This document shows positions 34,076 through 46,661 of a stretch of 64,000 nt of DNA, piece by piece. How positions within the stretch are numbered: position 1 is the stretch's first letter; every line of letters begins with the position of its first letter. Both the position numbers and the translations under genes were made by a program. Source of the stretch: Melieria omissa (taxonomy: Eukaryota > Arthropoda > Insecta > Diptera > Ulidiidae); NCBI GenBank assembly GCA_963971225.1, contig OZ020267.1:96337648-96401647 (forward strand). Direction: 5' to 3'. The notes beneath the pieces were generated by a model. The model ran no database searches and had not been told where the DNA came from. It saw nothing but the letters and a program-made list of their open reading frames with translations.

Positions 34076-35417
34076 TTTTTTAATAAAAACGATTACCGGT
34101 ACAGTCCCTGAAAAAATAAATCTCAAAATTGTTTCGAGGATCAGACCACCAAAAAACAATAAGAAGCAATAGGACTCACAAGATTATCTGCATTTGGCAG
34201 AAAAAGTTATTTGAATTTTAAATATTTTCTCGAAACTTAGCCATCATAAATCAGGCTGTTTTCCTTAAAAAACTGCGTTCAGTATGAACGAATAACATTC
34301 AGATTTTCAATGACTGAACGTCCATTGTGTGGCCACAACTGCACATACAACAAAGTCTACTTTTTCTCCAGCGTGTTGCTTCTTTAAGCTATCCCATTCT
34401 TCAGCAACTATGCTATCAGCTGTCTTGCTGTGCTTTATTCCCCCTACAGCAACAACAATCGCCTAATCCCCACACACACCTTTTGACGACCGCACAACGA
34501 CACCATCAATCAATATTTGAGCACACAAAGCGCACCGATGTCGGCACAGCATTCGCGGCGGCCATCATTAAAAGGTAACAACACAATAAATGTGCGTGCA
34601 TAAGCACCACAAGAATGCCATTATAAATACAACAAATACAATAAAACACAAAATGTACCCAGCGGTAGTCGATAGAAAAGCAAGAAAAGCGCCAAAGCGC
34701 GCAGATAAAGCGCGAAGACTGCAACAGCTGTCAGCAGCAGTGGAACAAAAACATAAAATTCTCTACACAAGTAAATACATATGCGTGTGTGAGTGAGTAG
34801 TTGCAACAACAATTGCCACAGCGAATAGCAAAACAATAATGCTTGAAACAATAAGCACAACCGTAACAATGTGCTGCGAACAGCAACAACAACAACAACA
34901 ACAGCGACTAAAACGAAGTGCCGTAAAAAAATAATAGAATGAAAGCATAAAATCATCAAAATAGAAACAAACAATGATCACAACAAAACAGTTAGACACA
35001 AGAGCCATAAAAAGTGCGCATAAAAAATTTATTTCGCGTATAAAAATGTAAAGCCAGAGCAACAACAACAACAAATTCGCATTCTTCCGACAATTTGTCG
35101 TGTTTGTTATTGTGTTTTGCGACAAAGTGGAGTGCTGAAAAATTCCTGGGTTAAGAATGCCAACCCACAATTGTTGTTCAATTTGACAAGCGGCCGAAAA
35201 AGTGACAGCGGCTGCTTTTTGCACCTCAAAAGAGACATTAATTGTTACAAAAAAAACCAATTTGTGTGTTAAGGATTTTCAGCGATTCTAAATGTCATAA
35301 AACGCTGCCGCAAACCACACTTGTGATGAAAGCGGCAGCAGTGAGAAACCGACCCGACAAAGTCAGCCGTCGCCAACTATTTTGACAGTTGCTTCGTTTA
35401 ATTGTTGCTGGTGCTGT
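34076..35417. other. Non-coding block
   Basis: CAA/CAAC-rich, fly intron-like. An ATG at 34538 followed by 12 codons and AAAG|GTAACA is too weak to annotate as an exon. Confidence 0.35.
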
Positions 35418-35549
35418 TCAGTCCGTTGTTGTGTTGTTGTTGTTTTGGTTGTTGCAGCCGTTGTTGCGTCTAGCAGTTAGCGGTATTATTATCGCAGCCA
35501 TATAACGGTTCGCCATAAACCAAAATACAATGAAATCGCGCAAAAAGAT
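35418..35549 (+). promoter_or_regulatory. Candidate Inr+DPE promoter and first exon
   Basis: TCAGTC at 35418-35423 is a perfect fly initiator (A+1 at 35420), and GGTTGT at 35447-35452 fits the downstream promoter element exactly at +28 to +33. The first ATG after it (35530) has a good context (ATACAATG) and reads MKSRKK. A donor GTAAGA follows at 35550. Without splicing the frame would stop after seven codons. A chance Inr+DPE pair is expected about once in a window this size, so only the combination with the leader-like context supports it. Confidence 0.35.
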
Positions 35550-38500
35550 GTAAGAAGCAGCAGCAACAAAACAGAAGAGACAAAAACAACACTAACGCAA
35601 CACAACTGTCATGCAATGCGCTCATAAGAACGTAAATGAAACCAATGTGAGGAGGGAGTTAAAAGGTCTATTCTCTTCTGCTCCATCCCCTTATTCTCCT
35701 CGCTGTCTAAGCGACAAAAATACACTAACGGTGGACAGAAAGCGAAAGAAAAAACCGCAAAGTGCAATTTTCAAACAGTTGACGCTTCTCCCATCTCTCT
35801 TTCTCTCTTACTTCTTTTCACAAGCTCGCTTTGCAATTTAATAAACTGTCTGAGAATTTTAATTAAATGCCGTTTGATTTTTGTCTTCAACCAAAAAAAA
35901 CAAACATTTATTCTTTCCGTGCAACGGTTGAATTTGCTTGCTGCAATGTTGTGTGCGCTAATTCGATGCGCTCTTTCTCTCTCTCTCTGGAAAACTCGTT
36001 GCGACCAAGCATGCAACGCTGATTCTCTGTGCATGTGACAGTTGTCAGCTGTTTTGGAGAATCATTATTGTTGTTTTTATATTGTTTAGCGGTACTATTG
36101 CAATTTTATTAACCGCCCAGCGCATGTTGCCTTTACAACTGTTGGCGTTCTTGTAGCGAAATGACGAGCCGTTATTAGCGGTGAATGGGCCCAACTCAAA
36201 TTTCTTAACAATGCCGCAAGTTTTAATGACAATGTTTTAATGATTGCAGCTTTTTACTGGCACTTTGTTAAGGCGTGGTTTTCATTTGCACGACTGACAA
36301 ATTATAATTGACTGGGTTAAGGTGTTTGGGAAAATGTTGGGCTGAGAATATTTGCGATAATTATGCGGAAATATGCGGAAAGTTGCAACTGCGGCATTTT
36401 TAAGTCTATGTTCTGGTGTTTCGACTGCCGTGCTATGGAATCATTATGAATAAAAATTGAATTTTAAAAGTGGACGTTTCCAATTAAAATTTTCTTTAAG
36501 GGGGAAATTATGTGAAGATAGGAAGGCAAAGGTATGAACAATGTGAGCATGTAATATTTATGGTGGCATTAAAAATAAAGGGCAAAAAATCATATCATAA
36601 AGAAATAAGAAAGATGTATGTTCATGTAAGATTAAGACTGTTAAATTCTTGAATGGGCCCTAATAAGTGCCTAATTATGAATTCGAGGTCTTCTAGGTGA
36701 TTTAGTAGTTTCACTAAACAGTTTTCCGCAAGTATTTGGAATAGGTTTAAAAGTATCTACGATTAACAGATTAACAAGCATTTGGGCTCTATATGAAATC
36801 ACAAAGAAAATAGAAAGAGATCCAGGTAAAAAGTTAGATTCTTGGATGAACCAGTGATGACTAGTTTGAAGTCCTAGTCCTGGAAGTCCTACCTAACATT
36901 TTATAGCAGCTTTTTATAACTAGTTAACTAAGTACTAAATTTCACGCATTTTTCTCAATTAAAGCTTCAACCAGTGTGCACTGACCCCTATTGTCACTTT
37001 GGATACAACTCGTACTCGTATAAATAACTTCGTTACGGTTCACTGCCCTTTTTTCAACTGGCCATAAACAATTTCTTTTTAACAGCACAATTTTTCCAAA
37101 CACTCCCATCAACACACCACCGCTGACCTACAACGAGTCTTCATTTGTCATTCGGGCGTCGCATACGAAAAAATGCAAATGTCACTTCTGAATGTTTTTC
37201 TTCGAGCTAAAAATTGTGTGCACGTTTATAGCAAAACATTTTCATAGGCACGCGTGCGCGTCGCTGCGACAGTGCGTGCCAGACTGCACTCACACTTGTT
37301 CGCGCTGCAAACGCGGCATTTGATTGGTCGCAGCATTGGTGCAATCTGCGGCGATCTCAAGTGTTGCATTCAGCACTTTCGCTCGTTAAGATTTTCAATG
37401 GGAGATTATGTGGAAAATACATTAATGCGAGTTGTTTATGGCATAAATGTTTCTGTAAAAACATTATAGTTGCCAAGAAAACCATTTTAGGCGTGGGGTG
37501 AAAATTTATTTTTAAACTGACGCAGAGAAAATGTCGCAGTTGTTAACAAAGATTCTATAATAAATAAGACATGTATGTTTGTTTTTAAAGTCATTTGCAT
37601 ATATTATTCAGATTTGATGTCTGTCTCTTGTTGTTGGCACGAAAGGCATGTCCGCCCGACATTTTTAACCCAATAACTACTTATGCCAAAAAATGCTCTC
37701 ATCCGATAACCATGAATGGCACCGCAATTGTGAAGCTCACTTTTGTTCCCATAAAATCAACACCAATAACAACAACACTTGGTAAAACCGCTAACAAAAC
37801 CACACCAACCCACATCGGCAGCCGCCCGGCGCATTCATTATGCGCCGAACCATTCAGCCATGCCAGAGCGCAATTCATAAATGTCAACTAAGCAACAACA
37901 ACAACAACAATCGAGCAGATAAAACTGCCACATTTACACACTTAGAGTGTCATTAAAGCGAGACGGCACGATTTATTTATTAAAAAAAAAAAATAAAAAC
38001 TGCATGCGACACAGAAAAACGTCGAGAAAAATTTAAATGACGACCGCAAAGTAGACAAAACTGCAAAAGAAGCAAAACGAAAGCAGAAAAATCTGTATGA
38101 ATGAATGCGTAAAGCAGTGGCACTGCAATTGGCCTTAAATAAAAATCATAACAACAAAAACCAATTCAACTGCAACAGGAAAAGACACGAATTGTGGAAT
38201 CGCACGAGTGAAACGTATTAGATGTCAAAATATTTGTTACCGCTAAGCTGAAAAATTGCATGACATTTAACCAAGCGGAAAATTAAAACTAATAAACTAC
38301 TTTTTTACAACAACAACAACAACGCATACAAGAACAACTGCAACAACAACGCATACAAAAACCACTGCGCACGACTCCGCCTGATAGAAAGTCACCTATG
38401 AAGACATTAGTTGGTGGTTAAAGTGCAGCAACCGGGCGCGGAGGTGGGTGCGTGCAACAAAATTGCACAATCAATGCAACGGTGCACACTGCGTAATGGC

Positions 38501-38851
38501 AACTCAATTTGTGACATTTGAGTTAAATAAATGTCAGAATGGCAAATTTTTTCAACGATTTGCGCCAAACGAAAAGGTAGAAAAGTTTGTAAAAGCAGGA
38601 AGTGGTGTCGAAGGGCGGTGAAATGCAGCAGCAGTTCCAAGACGAAGCTTTTTGCTTAATAGAACAGAACGAAATTGTCTGCCAGTTGATTGTGTTCCAT
38701 TTATTCTTTGTCGTTGTTTAATGCTTGAATTACCGTCGAAGGGCACGAATGCCACCATAAAGAGTCACAAATGGTCTATATTCTTCAATATTTAATTAAA
38801 ATTTTTAAATGTAATTCTAGTTTTCGGTATGATTCAGTTTTTCCGTTATTG
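35550..38851. other. Non-coding block
   Basis: Intron-like AT-rich DNA with CAA runs near 37890 and 38310-38350 and a CT run at 35970-35988. No gene supported. Confidence 0.4.
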
Positions 38852-39376
38852 TATTTTATTTCATTTTATTTTATTTTATTTTATTTTATTTTATTTTATT
38901 TTATTCTATTTTATTTTATTTTATTTTATTTTATTTTATTTTATTTTATTTTATTTTATTTTATTTTATTTTATTTTATTTTATTTTATTTTATTTTATT
39001 TTATTTTATTTTATTTTATTTTATTATATTTTATTTTATTTTATTTTATTTTATTTTATTTTATTTTATTTTATTTTATTTTATTTTATTTTATTTTACT
39101 TTATTTTATTTTATTTTTTTTATTTTATTTTATTTTATTTTATTTTATTTTATTTTATTTTATTTTATTTTATTTTATTTTATTTTATTTTATTTTATTT
39201 TATTTTATTTTATTTTATTTTATTTTATTTTATTTTATTTTGTTTTATTTTATTTTATTTTATTTTATTTTATTTTATTTTGTTTTATTTTATTTTATTT
39301 TATTTTATTTTATTTTATTTTATTTTATTTTATTTTATTTTATTTTATATTATTTTATTTTATTTTATTTTGTTTT
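38852..39376 (+). repeat. (TTTTA)n array, about 105 units
   Basis: About 525 bp of nearly pure TTTTA. Sparse single-base variants (TTCTA, CTTTA, TGTTTTA) and one or two phase slips, for example near 39113. Long frames across it (Tyr-Phe-Ile-Leu-Phe repeats) are artefacts of the period. Confidence 0.98.
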
Positions 39377-39426
39377 TCATATTTTAAACCATATGGCTTG
39401 TTCTTCCTTTTCCCCATTTATTTTCT

Positions 39427-39670
39427 TTGATTTGATTTGATTTGATTTGATGTGATTTGATTTGATTTGATTTGATTTGATTTGATTTGATTTTATTTGA
39501 TTTGATGTGATTTGATTTGATTTGATTTGATTTGATTTGATTTGATGTGATTTGATTTGATTTGATTTGATTTGATTTGATTTGATTTGACTTGATTTGA
39601 TTTGATTTGATTTGATTTGATTTAATTTGATTTGATTTGATTTGTTTTGATTGGATTTGATTTGATTTTA
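39427..39670 (+). repeat. (TTTGA)n array, about 48 units
   Basis: Second pentanucleotide array, 50 bp after the first, differing by one base per unit. Variants include TGTGA, TTTTA, TTTAA and TTGGA. Confidence 0.97.
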
Positions 39671-40859
39671 TTTTCTTATTTCATTTTATTTTTTTTTATT
39701 TTCATACTTGATTTATTTTTCTAATATATCTTTCTTCTGCCTGGAAAAATGGTCTCTTATACACACATACACATACACATATACACATTCAACACACACT
39801 GAATGTGCATTTGCACATTTGTAAGCATGGGAACGTCAGAGTAATTCCCCATTTGCCTGTTGCATGCACATTTTTGTAAAATTTAATTGCTTTTTCGCTC
39901 CGCGAACAACAACAACAACAACAACTATAATATTTCCCATATTAAGTCAACGTCTTTCATTTATTTTACCCCTCACACATGAAGCGAGAACTCATAATTC
40001 TTAAGACAACACCAACAAAAAGCTGTTAACTACAAACTACAGAACTTTGCAGATTTTACGGTAGTTTGTGGCAGTTAAAGTCGCAAAAAAATGCAACAAT
40101 AAAAACACCTTGTTGGAAAAAAACGGAAAATATGAAGCGGCACTATGAGAGTGTGAAGCAATGCAACAACCGAGACGGGAGCATCAAGGCCCAACCAGCT
40201 GCAGAGTGAAATGAAAAAGCGTATGTCACTTAGCTGACTTTGACAGCTATAACACAGCAAAAAAGTAGTAAATTCTGCATAGCAGCAGCAGCGGGAGTTG
40301 CGCAAAGCACTAAAGCGCTCACATGCTACTCGTATAAGCGTCCAATAAAGAGTCGTGTGCAACAGGTAAAGCCACAAAATTTAAATATAAATGAAAGACT
40401 GGCAAACAGTGTTGCCTTACTATGTTTTATATAAGTAGGTATAAGAGTTCAAAAAACATGCTGGGGGTAAACCTAATTTAAGATTATACTCAACTAAACT
40501 AAGAATTGAAAGAAGTGTTTTGAGCGTTTGAACTTGTTAAATGTTCCGGTAGCAAGAGTCGCTTGACAATGATGTCCTTGGGACCGTCCCTGAGATGTTG
40601 TACTCCCCTGGCTATCTTTATCGACCAATTATATTTAGATATTTTTATAACTATTCACAAATACTAGATAAATCGATTTAATAATATTTATTGAAAGGAT
40701 ATAGTATCTCTACCATCATATGAACAAAATATACTGGAGTTCCTAAAAGATGAAAGTGCATTGAAAAATTTAAGAATGGTTCAGAGAACAAAATACCTTC
40801 AAGGTGAAATAAAAAAGCAAATACTGCTGGATTCGTGGGAAACTGAGCCAAGAATTATG
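39671..40859. other. Non-coding, nothing recognised
   Basis: Includes ACATACACATAC-type repeats at 39762-39800 and a CAA run at about 39906-39925. Confidence 0.4.
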
Positions 40860-40896
40860 ATAAGTCAAGTTAATTGTCCCAATTAACTTGACTTAT
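40860..40896. repeat. Perfect 17-bp hairpin with 3-nt loop
   Basis: ATAAGTCAAGTTAATTG at 40860-40876, loop TCC, then its exact complement at 40880-40896. Too short for a typical pre-miRNA and with no T run for pol III termination. Confidence 0.85.
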
Positions 40897-43800
40897 TAAC
40901 AGCAACTTATGTGCATTTAGCTAATTCTTCAGCTATTTTTAAGCACATGTAACTGAAATGGAATAAACCTTAAACACATCAACTTCAACTAGAGAAAACG
41001 TTCTACATTTCGAAGCGAACACTTAACTTATTATTTGCATGATGAAATAAATTTTTAGAAATATAATAAATATATATTTTAATTGCTACGCTAGAATTAC
41101 AGCTAAGGTTATTAAAAATAATTAAATTTTTCTAAATAATTAGCAATTCATTGTTTATTGTTCTTTCCTGTTAATGGCTATTCGATGAAAACGCGTTGAA
41201 GGCCATTTTATGGGCTGGTCAGCCAACTCACGCGAATTCATTACAAGTGAAAACAGTTTGTTTCTCTGGCGTGCAAAGAGAAATCTGCAGTCAAGTTTTA
41301 AGTTAATGTTCTTCTAAACTTCCAAACGACTGCGTGTTTATGGCCAAACAGCATTATGGCCAAAATTACAATAAACTAGTTAAAAGCGAACGAACTCGGC
41401 TAACCGGGTTAGGGAATTTTTATTAGTATTGAACTGATTTCTTATGAACGACCCAATTTGAAACAAACAACTTTCGTTTGGATCTCAAAGTATTAAAAAA
41501 AAAATGTTAATCTACTTTGAACACTTCACTTTTTATTTTTATCCGAAATGGCGGCGGAAGCGTCACGATTTGAAATCGCCTTATTTTTAAACTCCCAAAT
41601 TGCCCGATTTTTCGTAAAATATAAAACCTGGAGCAAAGAACCAAAATTTTGTATAATCTATGTTCCATTGTCTATGGTAGTAAGTAGGATTTTTTCTAAA
41701 TAAATAGAAATGGTGCTCTTTTGAAAAAATTGATTTCAGGTAAACAAATTACCAGTTAATCGAGACAACAATGTGTTCCATCAATAAATAAAAATAATAA
41801 CATATCCAAGAAACCAGCAGAGAAACACTTTATGCCGCTCAATGGTCATTAGCAAAGCACAACATTTCTTTACAATCTTCAGTATAATTTGTCGATATTA
41901 TGTGTTCTGTCTTCGGACGAAGATAGAATAAAATAAAGTCGCTTGAACAAGGCAGTCTTGCGGAAGATATTTACTAGTTTTATTGTAATTGATTCATGTA
42001 ACAATGTGAAGAATTACATATTTTTTTCTATGACCTACGTCAGTCTAGACTACTGTCTGGGCAACACTAATATTCTCTAATTTTCCATGCCTTTCAATTC
42101 CATAACTTAGCTAATTAAGAGCTTTTAACTTGTTCGCTTTCCTTTCAATGACAATTGAAATGAAAAATACTCAAAACACTTCAAAAACGTTTTGTCATAG
42201 TGACAATTAATAAAACGACAGCGAAAGCGTTTAACGACAAAGAATCAGTGCACAAAAACATGTCGCAAAACAAACGAAAACCAGTGAGCAAAATAGTAGA
42301 AAATTATAATTGAAATACTTTTTATTGAAATTTTTCTTTTATAAAAAGCGTCATGATGACTTTTGCTCACTAGCGGCAAAGCAACAAATATGCAAACAAG
42401 GAAAAGCTACAAATGAATCCAAAACAACGAAAAATTTCACAAAAGTTCAAAAGTCAATGCGTTTGACCGCTAAATGAAAACGTCGACTGTTTGTAGCGTA
42501 GACAAAGCAAAATTACAAAAATATGTACTTAAAATGAGAAACAACAACAAATACTAAAGAAGCGCAAAATATTATAGCAGCTGTTGTTGTTGTTATTCTT
42601 TATTATTGTTGTTGGTTTTGCTGCACCGCTAATAATGCTGCATGACAAATTGTAGTGTCGGCAGTCGGTCGTAGGTTTGGGGCCGCGGGGAAAGCTCGAA
42701 CGGGTAATTAGACTTTGTGAAACTGGTAACATTAACAACAGCAATAACAACAACTACAGCAACTAACCGGCAACAACAACACCAACAACAGCAATGTGTA
42801 GTGTTGTGCGCGGGAAAAAGTCAAGAAAGCCTTCAAAGGGAAAAAGGTGAAAATTATGTGACAAAGTTAGCAACAAAAACATGCTTACAACAACAACACC
42901 AACAACACAGCACGCGGTATGTATTAATGTGCATTGTCACAACAACAACAACAACCTAACTGCCAGCAAAAGCAATAACAATGTTGTGCTTAATCGAGTG
43001 CGCGCTTGAAGAAAAGTCGCAGCTGGAGCGGTGCCAGGGCGCAGCGTTTGCGGGCGCGGCACAACTATTGCCAAGCTTGGGAAAAATTCTACGCTTTGGG
43101 CAAAAACCAAAAGTCAAACTGAAGAAATCAGCAACAACAGCGCGTAGAAATTGTGAAAAGTAGCGACTGGCTTACAACGAACCGAACAGTTAAAGAAGCA
43201 AGAAGGCGAGGTAAATTATAGAGAGCGCGTCTTAAATGGTCACAAACCACCAACAACAACCGCGCATATTAGCAGCAATACGGCCACAACAACAAAGCAG
43301 TCATCAACTAAAATATATGAAAGAAAATTCGTCAGCCAACTGGCCAAACGCGCCTAGGTTCAGTGAGGTTAGGTGCGCTCCAGGGGGGTGCAGGCGGCGG
43401 CATACATGTAGCACCACAAATCTGCAAATAGTTGCTGCTGCTGCTTCTTTTTTCGCTGTGATTACGCGCGCGCAATTAAGCGCAACATGAACTGGGCCAA
43501 TTGACAGTTGGCCAGACGCGCCGCTCGCGTTTGAGGTTAAATGCGAACCTGTCATTATTGACAATTGACGCTTAGAAGTTGTGCGCCTCAATGATGTTTA
43601 GCAAATGGCAAATTTCCGCCCAGAAAAACATTTTCCCAAGCCATCATATGAGAGGTGAGGGGAAATGCATAGTGTGGGACGAAAAGTGGCAAGAAAATGG
43701 TGTAATTTGTGAAAATATGGTTGCAGATGTTAGCATTGCTTTCTGCAAAGGCAACACAAAAAGTCAAAAGGGCCTCAAGTGCTGCGCAACGTTTTTTTGT

Positions 43801-46523
43801 TGCAGTTTTTTGTTTTTTCTTGTTTTTTTTGTGCAATTTTGAGGTTAAGTGCAGACAGAGTGCAACGAAAATTCACAACAGCTGAAAATTCTTTCCCATA
43901 ATTACCAATTGGCAATGCGCACGTTCTTAGTGTCGGGCTCGCCCGCTGCTATCAGCAGATTTCATAGCATAATTGATATTTATGTGCTGGCGCAACATAA
44001 CCTCAAAAATGCATTATGGCTAATAGTGTTTGTGCGCAGGCAAAGAATTCACTTTTGCTCTGCCAGTACAGTACTGTTATTCCCGCGTTTGTTGCTGGAA
44101 TTTAACTTGTTGGCATTGTTGTTGTTGTTGTTATGCGAGTTGCCAAACTCCGCCGGCATTGAAATGTGAAAGTGGTAAGACCACAAAAATTACTCATAGC
44201 ACAATTCGACGAAGCTGCAAATGTGTAAGTGTGGTAGAGCGATGACAACAACAAAAACAATAAAAATAACAACAAGATGCTGTTACTCAAATGCCTGGCG
44301 GACAAGAATGATGGAACGAAGAGAGTCGAAACGAAATGCAACAAAGCGAAATGAAGTGGAAGAAAGCCAGCAAGCAGTGTTGCTTTTGATGTGATTTGTT
44401 GTAGTTATGGTTGTTGTTGGCATCGATGGTGTCAACACTGATGGTGCTGATGACGATAGACGTTACTGTGCGAACGCTGTCGTTGTTGTTGTTGTTGTAG
44501 TTATTAGAGTCGATGCCATTAGTGTCAATATTGGCGCCGCGTCAAGTATTAGCAGTAGTAGTCAAATTTATCGTTGTTGTTCTTGTGATCGTCGCTAGTG
44601 TTACTTTTGCATTAGCAATGATTGCTAATGCAATTGCATACATTTATTTGTTCTGATTCTAACTGTTGTTGTTGTTTGTGTTGATTTTGCTCTCCATAAA
44701 AGCAAACAAATGACTGGAAACATGATTTGGTGACTGTATTTTTTTTGAGAGTAACAATGAGAGTAACAATGGTCTTGAACCCACGCTGGTCCTTCTAGGG
44801 TACGCGGACAGGAGTAAGGAGCTGAAAAAATATTGATTAATGTAAGTTTTCCTAGCAGAAACGTCTGATCCAGCGGTTTGTACGCTGTGACCAACTCAAT
44901 TCAAAAAGTAACGATAGTTGACCAGATCATTGAACCATTGCCCAACACGTCCAGAGATCTAACTTGCAGAAAAATCCTAATTTGTTATTGCTCCGGTTGG
45001 GCCAGAATAAGACTCGTCCTGCATCGGGCGGCCTGACAACCTAACTAATATTGTTGGCAATCAAAGTCTGCACTATCAGAGAATTTTTATATGATTTGAG
45101 AAAGTGTATAGCACACTTACTCAACTCGGGCCGATTTAGCTTCTACCGTAACATTATACGATAACCAAGCAATTGTTTTATATTTTCAAATCGACTCTCA
45201 TTAACCCTTATCTTATAGCAAAAGCTACGATTGATGTATGGGTTTAATTTAATTAAGCACTAACAACTTAATATTTTGTGTGGAGTGAATTTAAAGCAAA
45301 TTACAAAATTTACTGTTATCCCCAAAATAATGTTCGATAATTCGCAGCGATATTAGGGAAAGTTTCTGTTCTAATTGAAGTCTACCAATTTGGGCGTGTT
45401 TGATGAAAACTCTGTTGTGATAATTAAGTGATAATTTTGTATTTTGCCATAAATATTAAATAATTTTTCTGTAATTAAAAAAATATTGATACAAAATTTA
45501 TTTAATCCATTCTAAGCTAAAATTGTTCAAAAGTAAACTATCTCTAGAACTCTAACAAAGAGGCGTGGCAACTTCAAAGTCGTGTGCACACTTCTTCAAA
45601 TGTTTCATGATTTAAATACCAAAAAGTAATATCGCGACACAGGGTAAAATTCGGGGTCAAAACGTTTAAACAATGTGACCAATGCTTCATCTTCTCAGCT
45701 CTACCATTTTTTTAACACTTCTCTGCATTTACACTTACTTGACTTCTTAGAGTAATGACACATTAAACAATTTGCAACCACAATTTATTATTTTTTTTCA
45801 AGAATTTTTTCTACATATGATATACACATTTTTGTCAACACTTTTCTAAAACGAAACCCTTGTCCGAGTTTAACTAAAAAAAGATTTAGCAAACAGTTCA
45901 CCTTAAAACTTTCATGTATGCATAAAAGCCATCAATCCTCACTTTGTCAAAAACTCTCTGGCAATCCATCTCTCAGTCACTTAGAAACCCCAACGATTTG
46001 TCTAGTTTTGGTACAACCTTGTTTGACTTTCCATACCAAAAACATAGTTCCTCAACTAACTACAACAAAATGTTTGTCCAATGCAGAGAGTGAAAGCCAC
46101 TTCACTGACCCACGACACACAAACACACACACAGGCACACAAAATCAATTTAATATATTGACATTAAAATTCTGCTTCTAATGGCCTTAAATATGTGGGA
46201 TTTCTTGATTACTTTTGATCTTGGCGCAGTCGCTCACTTCCAAAACGTGCACGCGCCACCAGTTGTGTGGGCTCAAACATCTGTCTTGCTGTCCTCTTTC
46301 AATAAAATAACAAAAAGCAACAACAACGTGTTGTTGTTGTTCAAGCAAAAATTCACTGTCCATAATTTTCACATCATTAAATTAACAAAACAAAGAATTT
46401 TCAGTTTTTTTTCGTACACATTTTGGATGCTTGTAAACTTTCACTTACCAAAAGCTGCTGCAGCTAAGTAGGTTTGTTTGCATGTGTGCAAGTTTGTCTG
46501 TTTGCATGAGCTTTCAATGATTT
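40897..46523. other. Non-coding block
   Basis: Unique AT-rich DNA to 42.5 kb. Then a GC-richer, CAA-rich stretch at 42.55-44.6 kb resembles leaders or intron (CAACAACAA at 42770-42960, GTTGTTGTT at 44480-44500). Then AT-rich DNA. No family motif recognised; short frames only. Confidence 0.4.
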
Positions 46524-46661
46524 ATGAATTCTAAGCGGAAATTGATTTTAATTTCCAGAGCTGAGCTGGCGGACTGCGTGTCCCGACTGGCGGGACGAGA
46601 CAGGAAAAAGTATTCGGTAATTGCAGAGTTGGCGGTAGGGGGCATGGTGGGAGGAACCTAA
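46524..46661 (+). CDS. Candidate exon or 45-codon small ORF
   Basis: A GC-rich island in AT-rich DNA. ATG at 46524 opens 45 codons (MNSKRKLILISRAELADCVS ... AELAVGGMVGGT) to TAA at 46659. An alternative reading is an internal exon in the same frame. ATTTTAATTTCCAG at 46545-46558 is a good acceptor. GTAATT (46617), GTAGGG (46635) or GTGGGA (46646) could be donors. From residue 13 on, codons are GC-rich at third positions and spell charged/hydrophobic alternation (LADCVSRLAGRDRKKY, VIAELAV), as expected of a folded protein segment. The ATG itself has a poor context, which favours the exon reading. No family assigned; a weak likeness to Tctex1-type dynein light chains is not strong enough to use. 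Confidence 0.35.
   Translation: MNSKRKLILISRAELADCVSRLAGRDRKKYSVIAELAVGGMVGGT

Noticed and set aside
34538..34574. 12-codon exon-like MSAQHSRRPSLK before GTAACA
   Set aside because: Weak donor and too short; such matches are common by chance.
38771..39440. Long open frames of about 200 codons on the plus strand
   Set aside because: They consist of Tyr-Phe-Ile-Leu-Phe repeats produced by the (TTTTA)n period; two frames are open at once.
44760..44830. GGGTTCAAGACC as a tRNA T-arm on the minus strand
   Set aside because: No A box or acceptor stem at the right distance.
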